A stretch of DNA of 64,000 nucleotides from Curtobacterium sp. 9128 (GTDB lineage: Bacteria; Actinomycetota; Actinomycetes; Actinomycetales; Microbacteriaceae): the NCBI RefSeq assembly GCF_900086645.1, contig NZ_LT576451.1:1922001-1986000 (forward strand). Direction: 5' to 3'. Below are positions 36,580 through 43,864 of the stretch, piece by piece (the first letter of the stretch is position 1; each line of letters begins with the position of its first letter). The translations under genes and the position numbers were made by a program. Under the pieces are notes generated by a model. It searched no databases, was not told where the DNA came from, and saw only the letters and a program-made list of their open reading frames with translations.

Positions 36580-37011
36580 TCAGAGCCGTCCGGTGATCAT
36601 CGCCCAACGATCGAGGGCCTCCTCGACCAAGTCGGCTGCCAAACCGACGTCCTCGTGCTCCCACACTCGGATGACACGCCACCCCTCCGAGATAAGGATC
36701 GCCTCGTTGAACGCGTCACGCTGTCGGTTCGCCAAGAGCTTGGAGCGCCAGAGGGCGGCGTTGGCCTTCGGGAGGTGCGCATGCTCCACACACCAGTGCC
36801 AAAAGCACCCATCGACGAACACGGCGATCCGCGCCCGAGGGAACGCGATGTCGGGTCGAACGCGTGAGCACGGGCTCACCCGGCGATCCACGAAGAACCG
36901 TCGGCCGCGACCATGGAGCTCTCGACGAAGGGCGAGCTCTGGCGCGGTGTCCCGCCGACTGAACCGACCCATGTGCCGACGCCGTGCATCATCCGCCTCC
37001 CAGACCTGCAT
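36580..37011 (-). CDS. vsr: Very short patch repair endonuclease (Vsr family)
   Basis: 143 aa. Key motifs are SRRDTAPELALRRELHGRG, RPDIAFPRARIAVFVDGCFWHWC, and RVIRVWEHED. Asp54 matches the catalytic Asp of E. coli Vsr, and the His in CFWH the conserved histidine; PKAN and NRQRD follow as usual. Vsr nicks DNA 5' of T:G mismatches that arise by deamination of methylcytosine. No cytosine methyltransferase is present in the window. Related proteins outside Enterobacteria often serve restriction systems, which fits the adjacent EVE-HNH nuclease. Confidence 0.9.
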   Translation of the reverse strand: MQVWEADDARRRHMGRFSRRDTAPELALRRELHGRGRRFFVDRRVSPCSRVRPDIAFPRARIAVFVDGCFWHWCVEHAHLPKANAALWRSKLLANRQRDAFNEAILISEGWRVIRVWEHEDVGLAADLVEEALDRWAMITGRL

Positions 37012-37925
37012 CCGACGACGCTAGACGTCTGCGCGCTTCGGACTGTGCACGGCGGCGGAGCCGTGCGCCGAGGGCAACGCAAAGAGCTTGTGGAGGAGTG
37101 AGCCCTGATCGCACTCGTGCCCACGCCAAGCACCCCGAGCACTGCCACTCGGTCATCAGCCGGCAAGTCGCGCAACGTGACCGCCACCTCCCCGCAGTAC
37201 CTCCCCGCCTACGCCATCTGCACCGTGAGCGCGCCCGCCGGCCTCGGCTGCCCACCCGCCTCAAGCAGCGGCAATCCGGCAAAGCGCTCCCGCGAGTGCT
37301 CCAACCGGGTCATGGCCTCGGCAGCGTCGGGTCGGTTGCGATCGGGAACAGCCAGCGCCGCGATGGCAGACGGGTGTGCGCCTGGAGCAGCGACTCCGTC
37401 GAGCACGACGTCATCGCGGACGAACGACCCCAGCCGCGCCCACGAATGATCCGTCAGCGCGGGATCACCCACGTACACGTCGTCCACACCGGCGTCGACG
37501 AGCGCCACCGCCTGGAACAGCGGCGGCACGTTCCGATGTGCCTCGACAGTCGGCAGTCCTTCGCCGAGCCAGTTCGGTGAGCTCGTGAGCGTGTGGACCG
37601 AGAGCAGGCCATCCGCGAGCGCAGCATTGAGCATGGCGACGTACTGCTGCGAGTGGTCCCCACTGAGCTGCGGCACGTGGTCGGTCGCACGGTCGAGCAG
37701 CGCGGCCGGTGCACGCTCGGAGGCACGACGCCGCGCGGCCCAGCTGGTTCCAACGAAGCAGCAGCGTGGTGAAGTGGACTGCGGACGTGAGCGTTGGGCT
37801 GCCCCCCTCCCCACTTCTCGTTGTTGGTCGAGGCGTCGATGCCATCGCCCTGGTGGGCTGTTGGTTCATAGGTAACGTTCTAGTGGTGTGGCCGGTTGTG
37901 GCAGCTCACTACGATCGGGAGCGTG
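37012..37925. other. Degraded region, no intact gene recognised
   Basis: About 900 bp without a convincing intact gene. It includes the MupG-like remnant described separately (37209-37700, minus). The flanks 37012-37208 and 37700-37925 contain short open frames only, without family resemblance. It separates the defence module from the DUF1653 gene and may be a decayed insertion boundary. Confidence 0.5.
37209..37700 (-). pseudogene. Possible MupG (DUF871)-like gene remnant
   Basis: The minus strand reads QYVAMLNAALADGLLSVHTL, GEGLPTVEAHRNVPPLFQAV, ALVDAGVDDVYVGDPALTDH and then NRPDAAEAMTRLEHSRERFA. This resembles the middle of DUF871/MupG proteins (6-phospho-N-acetylmuramidase and relatives), where GLPTLE.HR...P and G.DDVYVGDP occur. 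The N-terminal half of the barrel and the C-terminal domain are missing, so if the assignment is right this is a fragment. The frame remains open further upstream but without family sequence. A truncated hypothetical protein is the alternative. Confidence 0.4.
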
Positions 37926-38150
37926 ATGAACGATGTGACGCCCGGCCGCTACCGCCACTTCAAGGGCGGCGACTACGAGGTCCTGTTCATCGCCTTAGAC
38001 ACAGAGACCGAGGAGCCCGTCGTCGTGTACCAGGCCCTCTACGGGGAGCGCGGGCACTGGGTTCGGTCACTCGCCGACTTCACCGCGCACGTGACCCGCG
38101 GTGACTACGACGGCCCGCGATTCAGCCGTATCGAACCGCACCGGACCTGA
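37926..38150 (+). CDS. DUF1653 domain protein
   Basis: 74 aa, almost exactly the DUF1653 domain: PGRYRHFKGGDYEVLFIALDTETEEPVVVYQALYGERGHWVRSL. Function unknown; small cytoplasmic proteins of this family occur widely. The ATG at MNDVTPG is preceded by GGGAGC; a start 30 nt upstream is possible. Confidence 0.85.
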   Translation: MNDVTPGRYRHFKGGDYEVLFIALDTETEEPVVVYQALYGERGHWVRSLADFTAHVTRGDYDGPRFSRIEPHRT

Positions 38151-38194
38151 CCGCCCGGATCAACCCGGTCCTCCAATCCGCGCCCAGACCGCGT

Positions 38195-39007
38195 CTATCG
38201 CGCGGACGTCAGCGCCTCCACGAGCGGACCGACCGCCTCCTCCGACCGCCCGACCACCACGATGTCGCGATTGACCCGCGGCCGGAGCCGTGACCGCTCC
38301 GCGTCACCTGTGAGCGTGGACTCCGGCACGACTGCGAACCCGAACCCGGCTGAGGCGAGCGCAGCAGCGGCGGCGGGGGAGCCGACGGTCGTCGTGACGA
38401 CGGGCACAAGCCCACGCTCGACGAACAGCGCGGCGAGCCAGCTCCCGTAACCCGTGTCGCCGGAGATCCCGATGAGCGGGCCGGTCGCCACGGTCTCGAG
38501 GGTCGCGTCCGTGTCCGGCGAGCCGACGACGACGATCTCCTCCGTTCCGACCTCCCGAACGACGAGGTCGGGAGCGTCCACCGGTCCGGGCACGATCGCA
38601 ACGTCCTGCGTCCCATGACGGACCTCGTCCACCATCCCGAGTGCGCTCGAGCCCTCACTGAGCTCGGGAAGCGGGCCGCCCAGGGCACGGAGTGCCGGCA
38701 CCACGAACGGCACCGTGAACGTCTGTGCCACGACGAGTCGGATCGGTGCTGAGCCCCGCGCTGCTTCCTCGGCCCGGAATGCGGCGTCGAGGGCATCACG
38801 TGCCAGAGGAGCGAACGCCCGACCGGCGGGTGTCAGGGTCGCACCACGACGTCCTCGGTCGAACACAGCGACGCCGAGGTCCCGCTCCAGGCTCGACACC
38901 TGGTGTGAGACGGCGGGCTGCGTGAGGTGCAGCTTTCGAGCGGCGCGGGAGATAGAGCCGGCCTCGACGACGGACAGGAAGACCTCGAACGCTCGGAGGT
39001 TGGGCAT
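38195..39007 (-). CDS. LysR-family transcriptional regulator
   Basis: 270 aa. The N-terminal LysR helix-turn-helix is standard (LRAFEVFLSVVEAGSISRAARKLHLTQPAVSHQVSSLERDLGVAVFDR), followed by a short effector-binding domain (about 85-265). It is divergent from an SDR gene at 39126, the usual arrangement for LysR autoregulation and activation of the neighbour. Two inverted repeats lie in the gap (39007-39019 and 39034-39049). Confidence 0.92.
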   Translation of the reverse strand: MPNLRAFEVFLSVVEAGSISRAARKLHLTQPAVSHQVSSLERDLGVAVFDRGRRGATLTPAGRAFAPLARDALDAAFRAEEAARGSAPIRLVVAQTFTVPFVVPALRALGGPLPELSEGSSALGMVDEVRHGTQDVAIVPGPVDAPDLVVREVGTEEIVVVGSPDTDATLETVATGPLIGISGDTGYGSWLAALFVERGLVPVVTTTVGSPAAAAALASAGFGFAVVPESTLTGDAERSRLRPRVNRDIVVVGRSEEAVGPLVEALTSAR

Positions 39008-39049
39008 AGAAGCATTCTATGGAAAAGAGATAAAACATCGATCGATGTT
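39007..39049. promoter_or_regulatory. Candidate LysR-binding sites between lysR-type and SDR genes
   Basis: TAGAA-GCA-TTCTA (39007-39019) is a perfect dyad with the T-N11-A spacing of LysR boxes, immediately at the regulator's start codon. A second perfect 16-bp palindrome, AACATCGATCGATGTT, lies at 39034-39049. Two sites 28 bp apart in a divergent gap fit recruitment/activation half-sites. Which one binds is not known. Confidence 0.5.
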
Positions 39050-39125
39050 CGGGACTGACGAGCGGTACGGGCAGGTTGCAACCACCAAGCAGCGACCGCT
39101 GCGCACCAGAACGGAAGGAATCGAC

Positions 39126-39818
39126 ATGACCAAGCGCATCCTCATCATCGGCGGCGGGTCCGGCATCGGGCGCGCCCTCGCGAGCGAGCTCTCGATCCGC
39201 GGCGACGACGTGCTCATCGGCGCGCGCGACACCGCGCGGACGGCAGCGGACTTTCCGGACCTCGACGTGGTGCACGCCGATCTCGGCGATGAGGCCTCGA
39301 TCGCCGCTCTCGCCGAAGCGGGCTCGTTCGACGCGGTCGTCTCCCTCGCTGCGGCGCACGCCAACGGCCCCGTCGGCGCGCTCGACCGCCAGGCTGTGGA
39401 GGGTGCGTTCGGCGCCAAGGTCGTCGGGTCGATCCTGCTCGCGAAGCACCTCGCCCCGGTGATGCGACCCGGCGGCGTCTTCGTGCTCTTCTCGGGCGTC
39501 GCAGCGTGGAAGCCGGCACCGGGACTCGCAGTGATGGCGACGACGAACGGTGCGGTGTCGTTCCTGGTCGAGGCGCTCGCGGTCGAGCTCGCTCCGCTGC
39601 GCGCGGTGGCCGTCTCTCCGGGGATCATCGACTCCGGCGCGTGGGACGGCATGGGCGACGACGCCAAGCGGCAGATGTTCGAAAAGACGGCAGGAGCGAA
39701 CCCGGTGGGCCGCGTCGGATCGCCGGCCGACGTCGTGTCGGCTGTTCTGCTGGCGATCGACAACACGTTCGTCACCGGGACCACGCTGCACGTCGACGGC
39801 GGCGGCCGCCTGGGGTGA
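39126..39818 (+). CDS. Short-chain dehydrogenase/reductase, LysR-linked
   Basis: 230 aa from MTKRILIIGGGSGIGRALASEL, with GGAAGGA upstream. NAD(P)-binding GGGSGIGRAL, SLAAAHANGPVG (NNAG-equivalent), VSPGIIDSGAW, and a C-terminal VTGTTLHVDGGGRLG. The usual YxxxK motif reads MATTNGAVSF: the Tyr and Lys of classical SDRs are not at the expected place, placing it in a divergent or atypical group. Substrate unknown. Probably controlled by the divergent LysR regulator. Confidence 0.85.
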   Translation: MTKRILIIGGGSGIGRALASELSIRGDDVLIGARDTARTAADFPDLDVVHADLGDEASIAALAEAGSFDAVVSLAAAHANGPVGALDRQAVEGAFGAKVVGSILLAKHLAPVMRPGGVFVLFSGVAAWKPAPGLAVMATTNGAVSFLVEALAVELAPLRAVAVSPGIIDSGAWDGMGDDAKRQMFEKTAGANPVGRVGSPADVVSAVLLAIDNTFVTGTTLHVDGGGRLG

Positions 39819-39847
39819 GCCGCCGGGGTCGTGCGGTGCCTGCCGGG

Positions 39848-39863
39848 GGTGGGGCGAGCCTCC
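39848..39863. repeat. 16-bp sequence shared with 47914-47929 (variant of the GGAGGCTCG element)
   Basis: The reverse complement GGAGGCTCGCCCCACC is identical to bases 47914-47929 inside the TM0106-type gene. Here it is intergenic, in a 234-bp stretch (39819-40052) that shows no gene. Confidence 0.45.
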
Positions 39864-40052
39864 CGGTCGGCCAGCGCCGCCGCGCGGACTGGACCGAGTG
39901 GATCAGCCGCGGGCTGCTTGAGAGGGATGCCGAACTCGGGACGGACGCGGTTGCAGCGCCCGAACCGGAGCGGGTCGAGCCCGCGGTCGGCGCGGTCGAT
40001 GACGGACCCCACGCCGGGCCGCAGCGACTGCCCGCCCTCGGCGACATCCGCC

Positions 40053-40688
40053 CTACCGCACGTACAACGTCGCCGGCTTCCCCGGCCCCTCCGCAGCCTT
40101 GGCGTCCGTCGCCGTCAACAGCGGCACCATCGCCCGCCGGAACGAGTCCGGCAGCAGCCGCTCACCGAGGACGGCCTCGTGCAGCCCCCGGAGCGCCGAC
40201 ATGGTGAACGGCGAGGGCAGGAGCCCGTGCCGGTCCGGCGCCCCACGATGATCGGCACGGAGCCGATCGACCGCGAACCCGAGGATGTCGTCGTGCCCGT
40301 GCACCATGCCCGTCGCCTCGCCGATCGGCACGAGTCGCGCGTCGTCCCCGAGGTCGAGTGACGCCGCAGGCACCACGTCGAGGTGCGCCACGGACAACAC
40401 CCACCCGCGGTCGTCCCGCGAGGGATCGTCGAACACGTGCAACTGCCTCGGCGCGAGCCCGGTCACGCCCGCCTTGTCGCGCAGCGACCGCAGGACGGCG
40501 TCCGCGAGCCGCTCACTCTCGTGCACGAACGTCCCCGGCAGTCGCCAGTCTCCGTCTGTCTGGTCCCGGACCTGTACGACCGATAGCGCCCCGCCGACCG
40601 GAACGGTGAGCACAGCGGTGTCGACCGCGACGGAGGGTCGCGGGTAGTCGGACAGGCGCTTGCCGTTCGCGTCGCGGTACTCGGTCAC
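40053..40688 (-). CDS. NrtR-like transcriptional regulator (Nudix domain plus winged helix)
   Basis: 211 aa, GTG start. It has a Nudix fold (about 20-130) whose Nudix box is degenerate (FVHESERLADAVLRSLRDKAGV lacks the REXXEE catalytic acids), joined to a C-terminal winged helix (SPFTMSALRGLHEAVLGERLLPDSFRRAM). This is the NrtR design: a non-catalytic Nudix domain that senses ADP-ribose or related NAD metabolites. The divergent neighbour is an ADP-ribosylglycohydrolase, which releases ADP-ribose, and the gap has two matching palindromes. Regulation by ADP-ribose is a strong inference. Confidence 0.85.
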   Translation of the reverse strand: MTEYRDANGKRLSDYPRPSVAVDTAVLTVPVGGALSVVQVRDQTDGDWRLPGTFVHESERLADAVLRSLRDKAGVTGLAPRQLHVFDDPSRDDRGWVLSVAHLDVVPAASLDLGDDARLVPIGEATGMVHGHDDILGFAVDRLRADHRGAPDRHGLLPSPFTMSALRGLHEAVLGERLLPDSFRRAMVPLLTATDAKAAEGPGKPATLYVR

Positions 40689-40695
40689 GGCACGA

Positions 40696-40717
40696 GTTTA
40701 CGCATGCTTGCGCAAAC
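40696..40717. promoter_or_regulatory. NrtR-type operator A
   Basis: GTTTACGC-ATGCTT-GCGCAAAC: 8-bp arms with one mismatch and a 6-nt spacer, 8 bp upstream of the regulator start. Same arms and spacing as operator B; centres are 43 bp apart, about four helical turns. Confidence 0.75.
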
Positions 40718-40738
40718 CTGTCGAACGGTGCATGCTGG

Positions 40739-40760
40739 GTTTACGCGAACCTGCGTAAAC
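40739..40760. promoter_or_regulatory. NrtR-type operator B
   Basis: GTTTACGC-GAACCT-GCGTAAAC: perfect 8-bp inverted arms with a 6-nt spacer, ending 11 bp before the ADP-ribosylglycohydrolase ATG and just upstream of its ribosome binding site (GGAGGGG). Occupancy would block transcription of that gene. Confidence 0.8.
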
Positions 40761-40771
40761 CTGGAGGGGCC

Positions 40772-41716
40772 ATGACGCACACCACTGACCGAGCCATCGG
40801 CGCAGTCCTCGGATCCGCTGTGGGCGACGCGCTCGGCGCCGGCTACGAGTTCCAGCCACCCGTCCCGGAACCGACGCCCATCCGTATGAAGGGCGGCGGC
40901 ACGTTCAACTGGGCACCGGGGGAGTGGACCGACGACACGAGCATGGCCGTCCCGATCCTGCGCACCGCCGCTCGCGGCGGCTCGTTCGCAGACGACGCGG
41001 CGCTCGACGGGCTCGTCGCGGCCTGGGCGGACTGGGCGCGGACCGCGCCGGACGTCGGCATCCAGACGCGGAGTGTCCTGGGCGGACTGGAGGCTCGGAC
41101 CGCGTCCGCCTCGCGGGCGTCGGCCCGGCGGGTCCACGACCAGAGCGGTCGTTCCGCTGGCAATGGATCGCTGATGCGGACGACGCCACTGGTCCTGGCG
41201 TACCTGGACCCTGCGGAGGACACCGACCGCCGGCTCGCTGACGCTGCCCGGGCGGTCAGCGACCTGTCCCACTACGAGGCCGATGCCGGCGATGCGTGCG
41301 TGCTCTGGTGCGTCGCGATCCGGCACGCCGTCCTGACGGGCTCGCTCGACGTTCGGCGTGGACTCGACCAGCTGCCGATGGACCGTCGGCGGGTGTGGGC
41401 TGAGCGACTGTCCGCTGCAGAGGCCCTGCATCCCGTCGACTTCACCGCGACGAACGGCTGGGTCGTGTCCGCGCTGCAGGCTGCGTACGCCGCGGTGCTC
41501 CGGAGCGATTCGCTCGAGGGGGCGCTCGTCGCAGCGGTCCGGTCGGGCAACGACACCGACACGGTGGCGGCGATCGCCGGGGGACTCGCCGGGGCGCTGT
41601 ACGGCGGGTCTGCGCTGCCGGGTGACTGGCGGGAGCTGCTGCACGGCTGGCCGGGGCTCCGAGCGGACGACCTCGTCGCGCTGAGCTCGCAGGCCCTGCG
41701 GGTCCGAGCGGCCTGA
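40772..41716 (+). CDS. ADP-ribosylglycohydrolase (DraG/ARH family)
   Basis: 314 aa. Family motifs are IGAVLGSAVGDALGAGYEF, metal-binding WTDDTSMA near residue 53, GNGSLMRTTPL, and the C-terminal GNDTDTVAAIAGGLAGALYG. It removes ADP-ribose from modified proteins or other acceptors in a Mg-dependent reaction. Divergent from the NrtR-like regulator with shared operators, so it is probably induced when ADP-ribose rises. A GGACTGGAGGCTCGG copy (41084-41098) is read here as GLEART. A small hairpin follows the stop. Confidence 0.92.
   Translation: MTHTTDRAIGAVLGSAVGDALGAGYEFQPPVPEPTPIRMKGGGTFNWAPGEWTDDTSMAVPILRTAARGGSFADDAALDGLVAAWADWARTAPDVGIQTRSVLGGLEARTASASRASARRVHDQSGRSAGNGSLMRTTPLVLAYLDPAEDTDRRLADAARAVSDLSHYEADAGDACVLWCVAIRHAVLTGSLDVRRGLDQLPMDRRRVWAERLSAAEALHPVDFTATNGWVVSALQAAYAAVLRSDSLEGALVAAVRSGNDTDTVAAIAGGLAGALYGGSALPGDWRELLHGWPGLRADDLVALSSQALRVRAA
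41084..41098. repeat. Copy of GGACTGGAGGCTCGG element in ADP-ribosylglycohydrolase gene
   Basis: Exact 15-bp match to 58392-58406; 14 bases are also shared with the left arm at 17844. Coding frame reads GLEAR. Confidence 0.55.
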
Positions 41717-41740
41717 TCTCGGCGGTGTTCTCGGCGGTGT

Positions 41741-41767
41741 CGGAGGCTTCGATGGGGGGAGCCTCCG
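41741..41767 (+). terminator. Hairpin after ADP-ribosylglycohydrolase gene
   Basis: CGGAGGCT and AGCCTCCG form an 8-bp stem with an 11-nt G-rich loop, 24 nt after the stop and before the GrpB start. No T-run follows, so termination is only possible. Confidence 0.4.
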
Positions 41768-41799
41768 GCGCCGCCGTACACGTGGATAGGCTGCGGGTG

Positions 41800-42324
41800 A
41801 TGGTCGAACTGGTGGAGCACCGAGCGGAGTGGGGCGCGCTGTTCCGTTCGGAGGCCGATCGGCTCGCTTCCGCGCTGGGCCCGGCCGTCACCGCGATCGA
41901 GCACATCGGGAGCACCGCGGTCCCCGGGCTCGTGGCGAAGCCGATCATCGACCTCGCGGCTCGTGCTGCCGCGGGCGTCGACCCGTTCACGCTGTCGTCC
42001 TTCGTCGCGCCGCTCGGGTACGAGCAGCACCGTCGCGGCCCGAAGAACCACGGTGTCTACGTCCGCTCGACAGGGGAGCGGCGGAAGCACATCCTGCACC
42101 TGTTCGCCGCAGACGAGTGGGAGACCTGCAACCAGCGGCTCTTCCGCGACGCACTACTCCGGGATCCCGCGGCTCGAGCGCGGTACGGGGAGCTGAAGCG
42201 AGTGCTCGCCGGAGCCGACGACGGGCGGGACTACACAGCGGGGAAGCGGGACCTCGTGGAGGAGGTCCTCAACGTCGAGCGTGCACGACGAGGCCTACCG
42301 CCGACGTCGGCCTGGGACAAGTGA
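41800..42324 (+). CDS. GrpB/DUF441-type UPF0157 nucleotidyltransferase-like protein
   Basis: 174 aa from MVELVEHRAEWGALFRSEAD. GrpB family features are ALGPAVTAIEHIGSTAVPGLVAKPIIDLAA, where GSTAVPGLxAKPxxD is diagnostic, and HLFAADEWETCNQRLFRDALLRDPAARARYGELKRVLA. The fold is related to nucleotidyltransferases; the substrate is unknown in general. A longer frame starting 75 nt upstream would run over a hairpin and lacks family sequence, so the internal ATG is chosen. Converges on the lipoprotein gene that ends effector locus 2. Confidence 0.87.
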   Translation: MVELVEHRAEWGALFRSEADRLASALGPAVTAIEHIGSTAVPGLVAKPIIDLAARAAAGVDPFTLSSFVAPLGYEQHRRGPKNHGVYVRSTGERRKHILHLFAADEWETCNQRLFRDALLRDPAARARYGELKRVLAGADDGRDYTAGKRDLVEEVLNVERARRGLPPTSAWDK

Positions 42325-42333
42325 GCGTCGGAG

Positions 42334-42822
42334 TCACTCGATGTCGTTGTAGTAGTCGTCGATGTTGCCCGAGCCGCACATCGACTCCACGGTGATGATC
42401 ATGCGGCTCGTGGTTGCCGAGAACTCGATCGTGCGGACGATGTGATCCTGGGAACGGACCCGATGCAGGATCTTGCCGTCCGCGCGTTCGACGTTCTGCG
42501 TCCACGTGGGCAGCCCTTTGTCTCGCCAGGACCGGCCGACTCGTTCCATGACGGCTTTCGGGTTGTCCACCGCGCCTTCGGAGATTTGATCCCACGAGAA
42601 CGAGACCCCGGTGAACCCACGCGGCCTCGGGCACTCGTCGGGAGAGGGGCCGTTGCTCATGCTGGTCCACTCGCCCCCGGCGACGTCCATCGTGTCGCGG
42701 ACCAAGGCCTGCATCTGGTCGGATGCGTCCTCGGCGGTCAGAAGGGGCGCTTCTGTCGTTCTCGTGCACCCCGTGACGGCAAGGAGGACCGTCACGATGA
42801 GTGCGGCGGCGCGGGCCCTCAA
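42334..42822 (-). CDS. Candidate immunity lipoprotein, locus 2, copy 3
   Basis: 162 aa from a TTG that overlaps the previous gene's stop (TTGA). Signal MRARAAALIVTVLLAVTGC, lipobox VTGC (Cys19). Family features: ECPRPRGFTGVSFSWD, RSWRDKGLPTWTQNVERADGKILHRV, and C-terminal CGSGNIDDYYNDIE. It is the last gene of locus 2. It belongs to the same family as the three lipoproteins after effector 1, suggesting a common origin of the two arrays. Confidence 0.68.
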   Translation of the reverse strand: MRARAAALIVTVLLAVTGCTRTTEAPLLTAEDASDQMQALVRDTMDVAGGEWTSMSNGPSPDECPRPRGFTGVSFSWDQISEGAVDNPKAVMERVGRSWRDKGLPTWTQNVERADGKILHRVRSQDHIVRTIEFSATTSRMIITVESMCGSGNIDDYYNDIE

Positions 42823-43367
42823 CTGAAGTCGCTGGCGTTGCCTTCGGCGCAGTCCGACGAGAGCTGGATCACGGTGTTCATGGCACTGGCTCCCAAGCCG
42901 ATCGTCGAACCTCCTTCGCCCTCGGCACCGACGTAGTAGAGGGGGCGGTCATCGTTCAGTGAGCTCTTGGTCTGGTGCGTGGAGTAGCCGTTCTCCTTGA
43001 GGACCGCTTCGGCCCGATTGATGTAGTCGCGGGGATCCGAAGGCGGTGCGCCTTCCACCGACCAGCTGAACTTCACGCCTTCGTCAGATCGTGGTCCACA
43101 TTCAGTCGCCGTCGGCTGCCGGAGCTCCGGTATGGCTGCATCGTCCAGCGCACGGAGCTTCTCCACGATCGCCTGGCTCTCGCTACGTACTTCATCCGGG
43201 GTCATGCGCGATTCCGATGCGGTCTGGGAGTCCCTGTCTGAGTTGCGCAGCCACTGGCGAGGAGCACCGCGGTGACGACTCCGACCCGGGAGGTCAATGC
43301 TCCGATCACGAGTACCGACGACGGTCCGAGAGCGACAAGTCACCCGCCTGCCTCGGGGGCGTCTCAT
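42819..43367 (-). pseudogene. Frame-disrupted immunity-like lipoprotein gene, locus 2, copy 2
   Basis: The mature domain is intact in one frame: DEVRSESQAIVEKLRALDDA, ECGPRSDEGVKFSWSVEG, and C-terminal CAEGNASDFS. The expected signal peptide is in a different frame: from GTG at 43309 it reads MIGALTSRVGVVTAVLLASG then C, a good lipobox, continuing only to a TGA near 43203. The coupled ATG at 43367 overlaps the upstream stop but leads into an Arg-rich, non-hydrophobic N-terminus. A frameshift (or a compensating pair) around 43205-43310 has thus separated signal and mature parts. An assembly error is the alternative. Confidence 0.6.
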
Positions 43368-43864
43368 TCGTAGTCCGCAAGGTCGCCCCCCGCGCAAACC
43401 GAGTCGACGGTAAGGGAAGAGGTCTGCTGATTTGCGGTTGCCGACACCGCGGGGCGGTCGCTGTCCTTGGTCTGTACCTGGTAGAGAACGCCGTACTTGC
43501 CGAAGTCTGTGCTCCGAGTCGACACTGCAAAATCGTTCTTACGAAGAGTGGCTGCGACCGCATCGATCCACGCTTTGGGATCGGTCGGAGGTGTGCCGCG
43601 AGAGTCCCAGTGGAACTGGACACCTCCGTGCGGATCGCCGTCGTGGCTGCACTCGGTCGGGGCTGGTTCTGCTGTCCGACTGACCGATGACCATTCGGAA
43701 CCGGCGACATCGAGCACGAGGTTGCGTGCTGCCTCTGCATCTTGGCGATTCCTTTGGACATCCATCGTGTCTTCTCCCGTTGCTGAGCAGCCACAGAGCG
43801 CCGTGACCACTGTGATGAGGATCGCTGTCAGCGGCATCCGCAAGTTCCACGTGCGCGTCACCAT
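43364..43864 (-). CDS. Candidate immunity lipoprotein, locus 2, copy 1
   Basis: 166 aa. Start ATG at 43864, or the GTG one codon later that overlaps the hydrolase stop (GTGA). Signal MPLTAILITVVTALCGC, lipobox LCGC. Family features: ECSHDGDPHGGVQFHWD, STDFGKYGVLYQVQ (compare EDFGQYGVMYSAT in locus 1), and C-terminal CAGGDLADYE. It directly follows the effector gene, the position expected for its cognate protective protein. Confidence 0.7.
   Translation of the reverse strand: MVTRTWNLRMPLTAILITVVTALCGCSATGEDTMDVQRNRQDAEAARNLVLDVAGSEWSSVSRTAEPAPTECSHDGDPHGGVQFHWDSRGTPPTDPKAWIDAVAATLRKNDFAVSTRSTDFGKYGVLYQVQTKDSDRPAVSATANQQTSSLTVDSVCAGGDLADYE

Noticed and set aside
39819..40052. Short frames on both strands in the SDR-NrtR gap
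   Set aside because: No start with a ribosome binding site and no family resemblance; only a variant of the dispersed element is recognisable.
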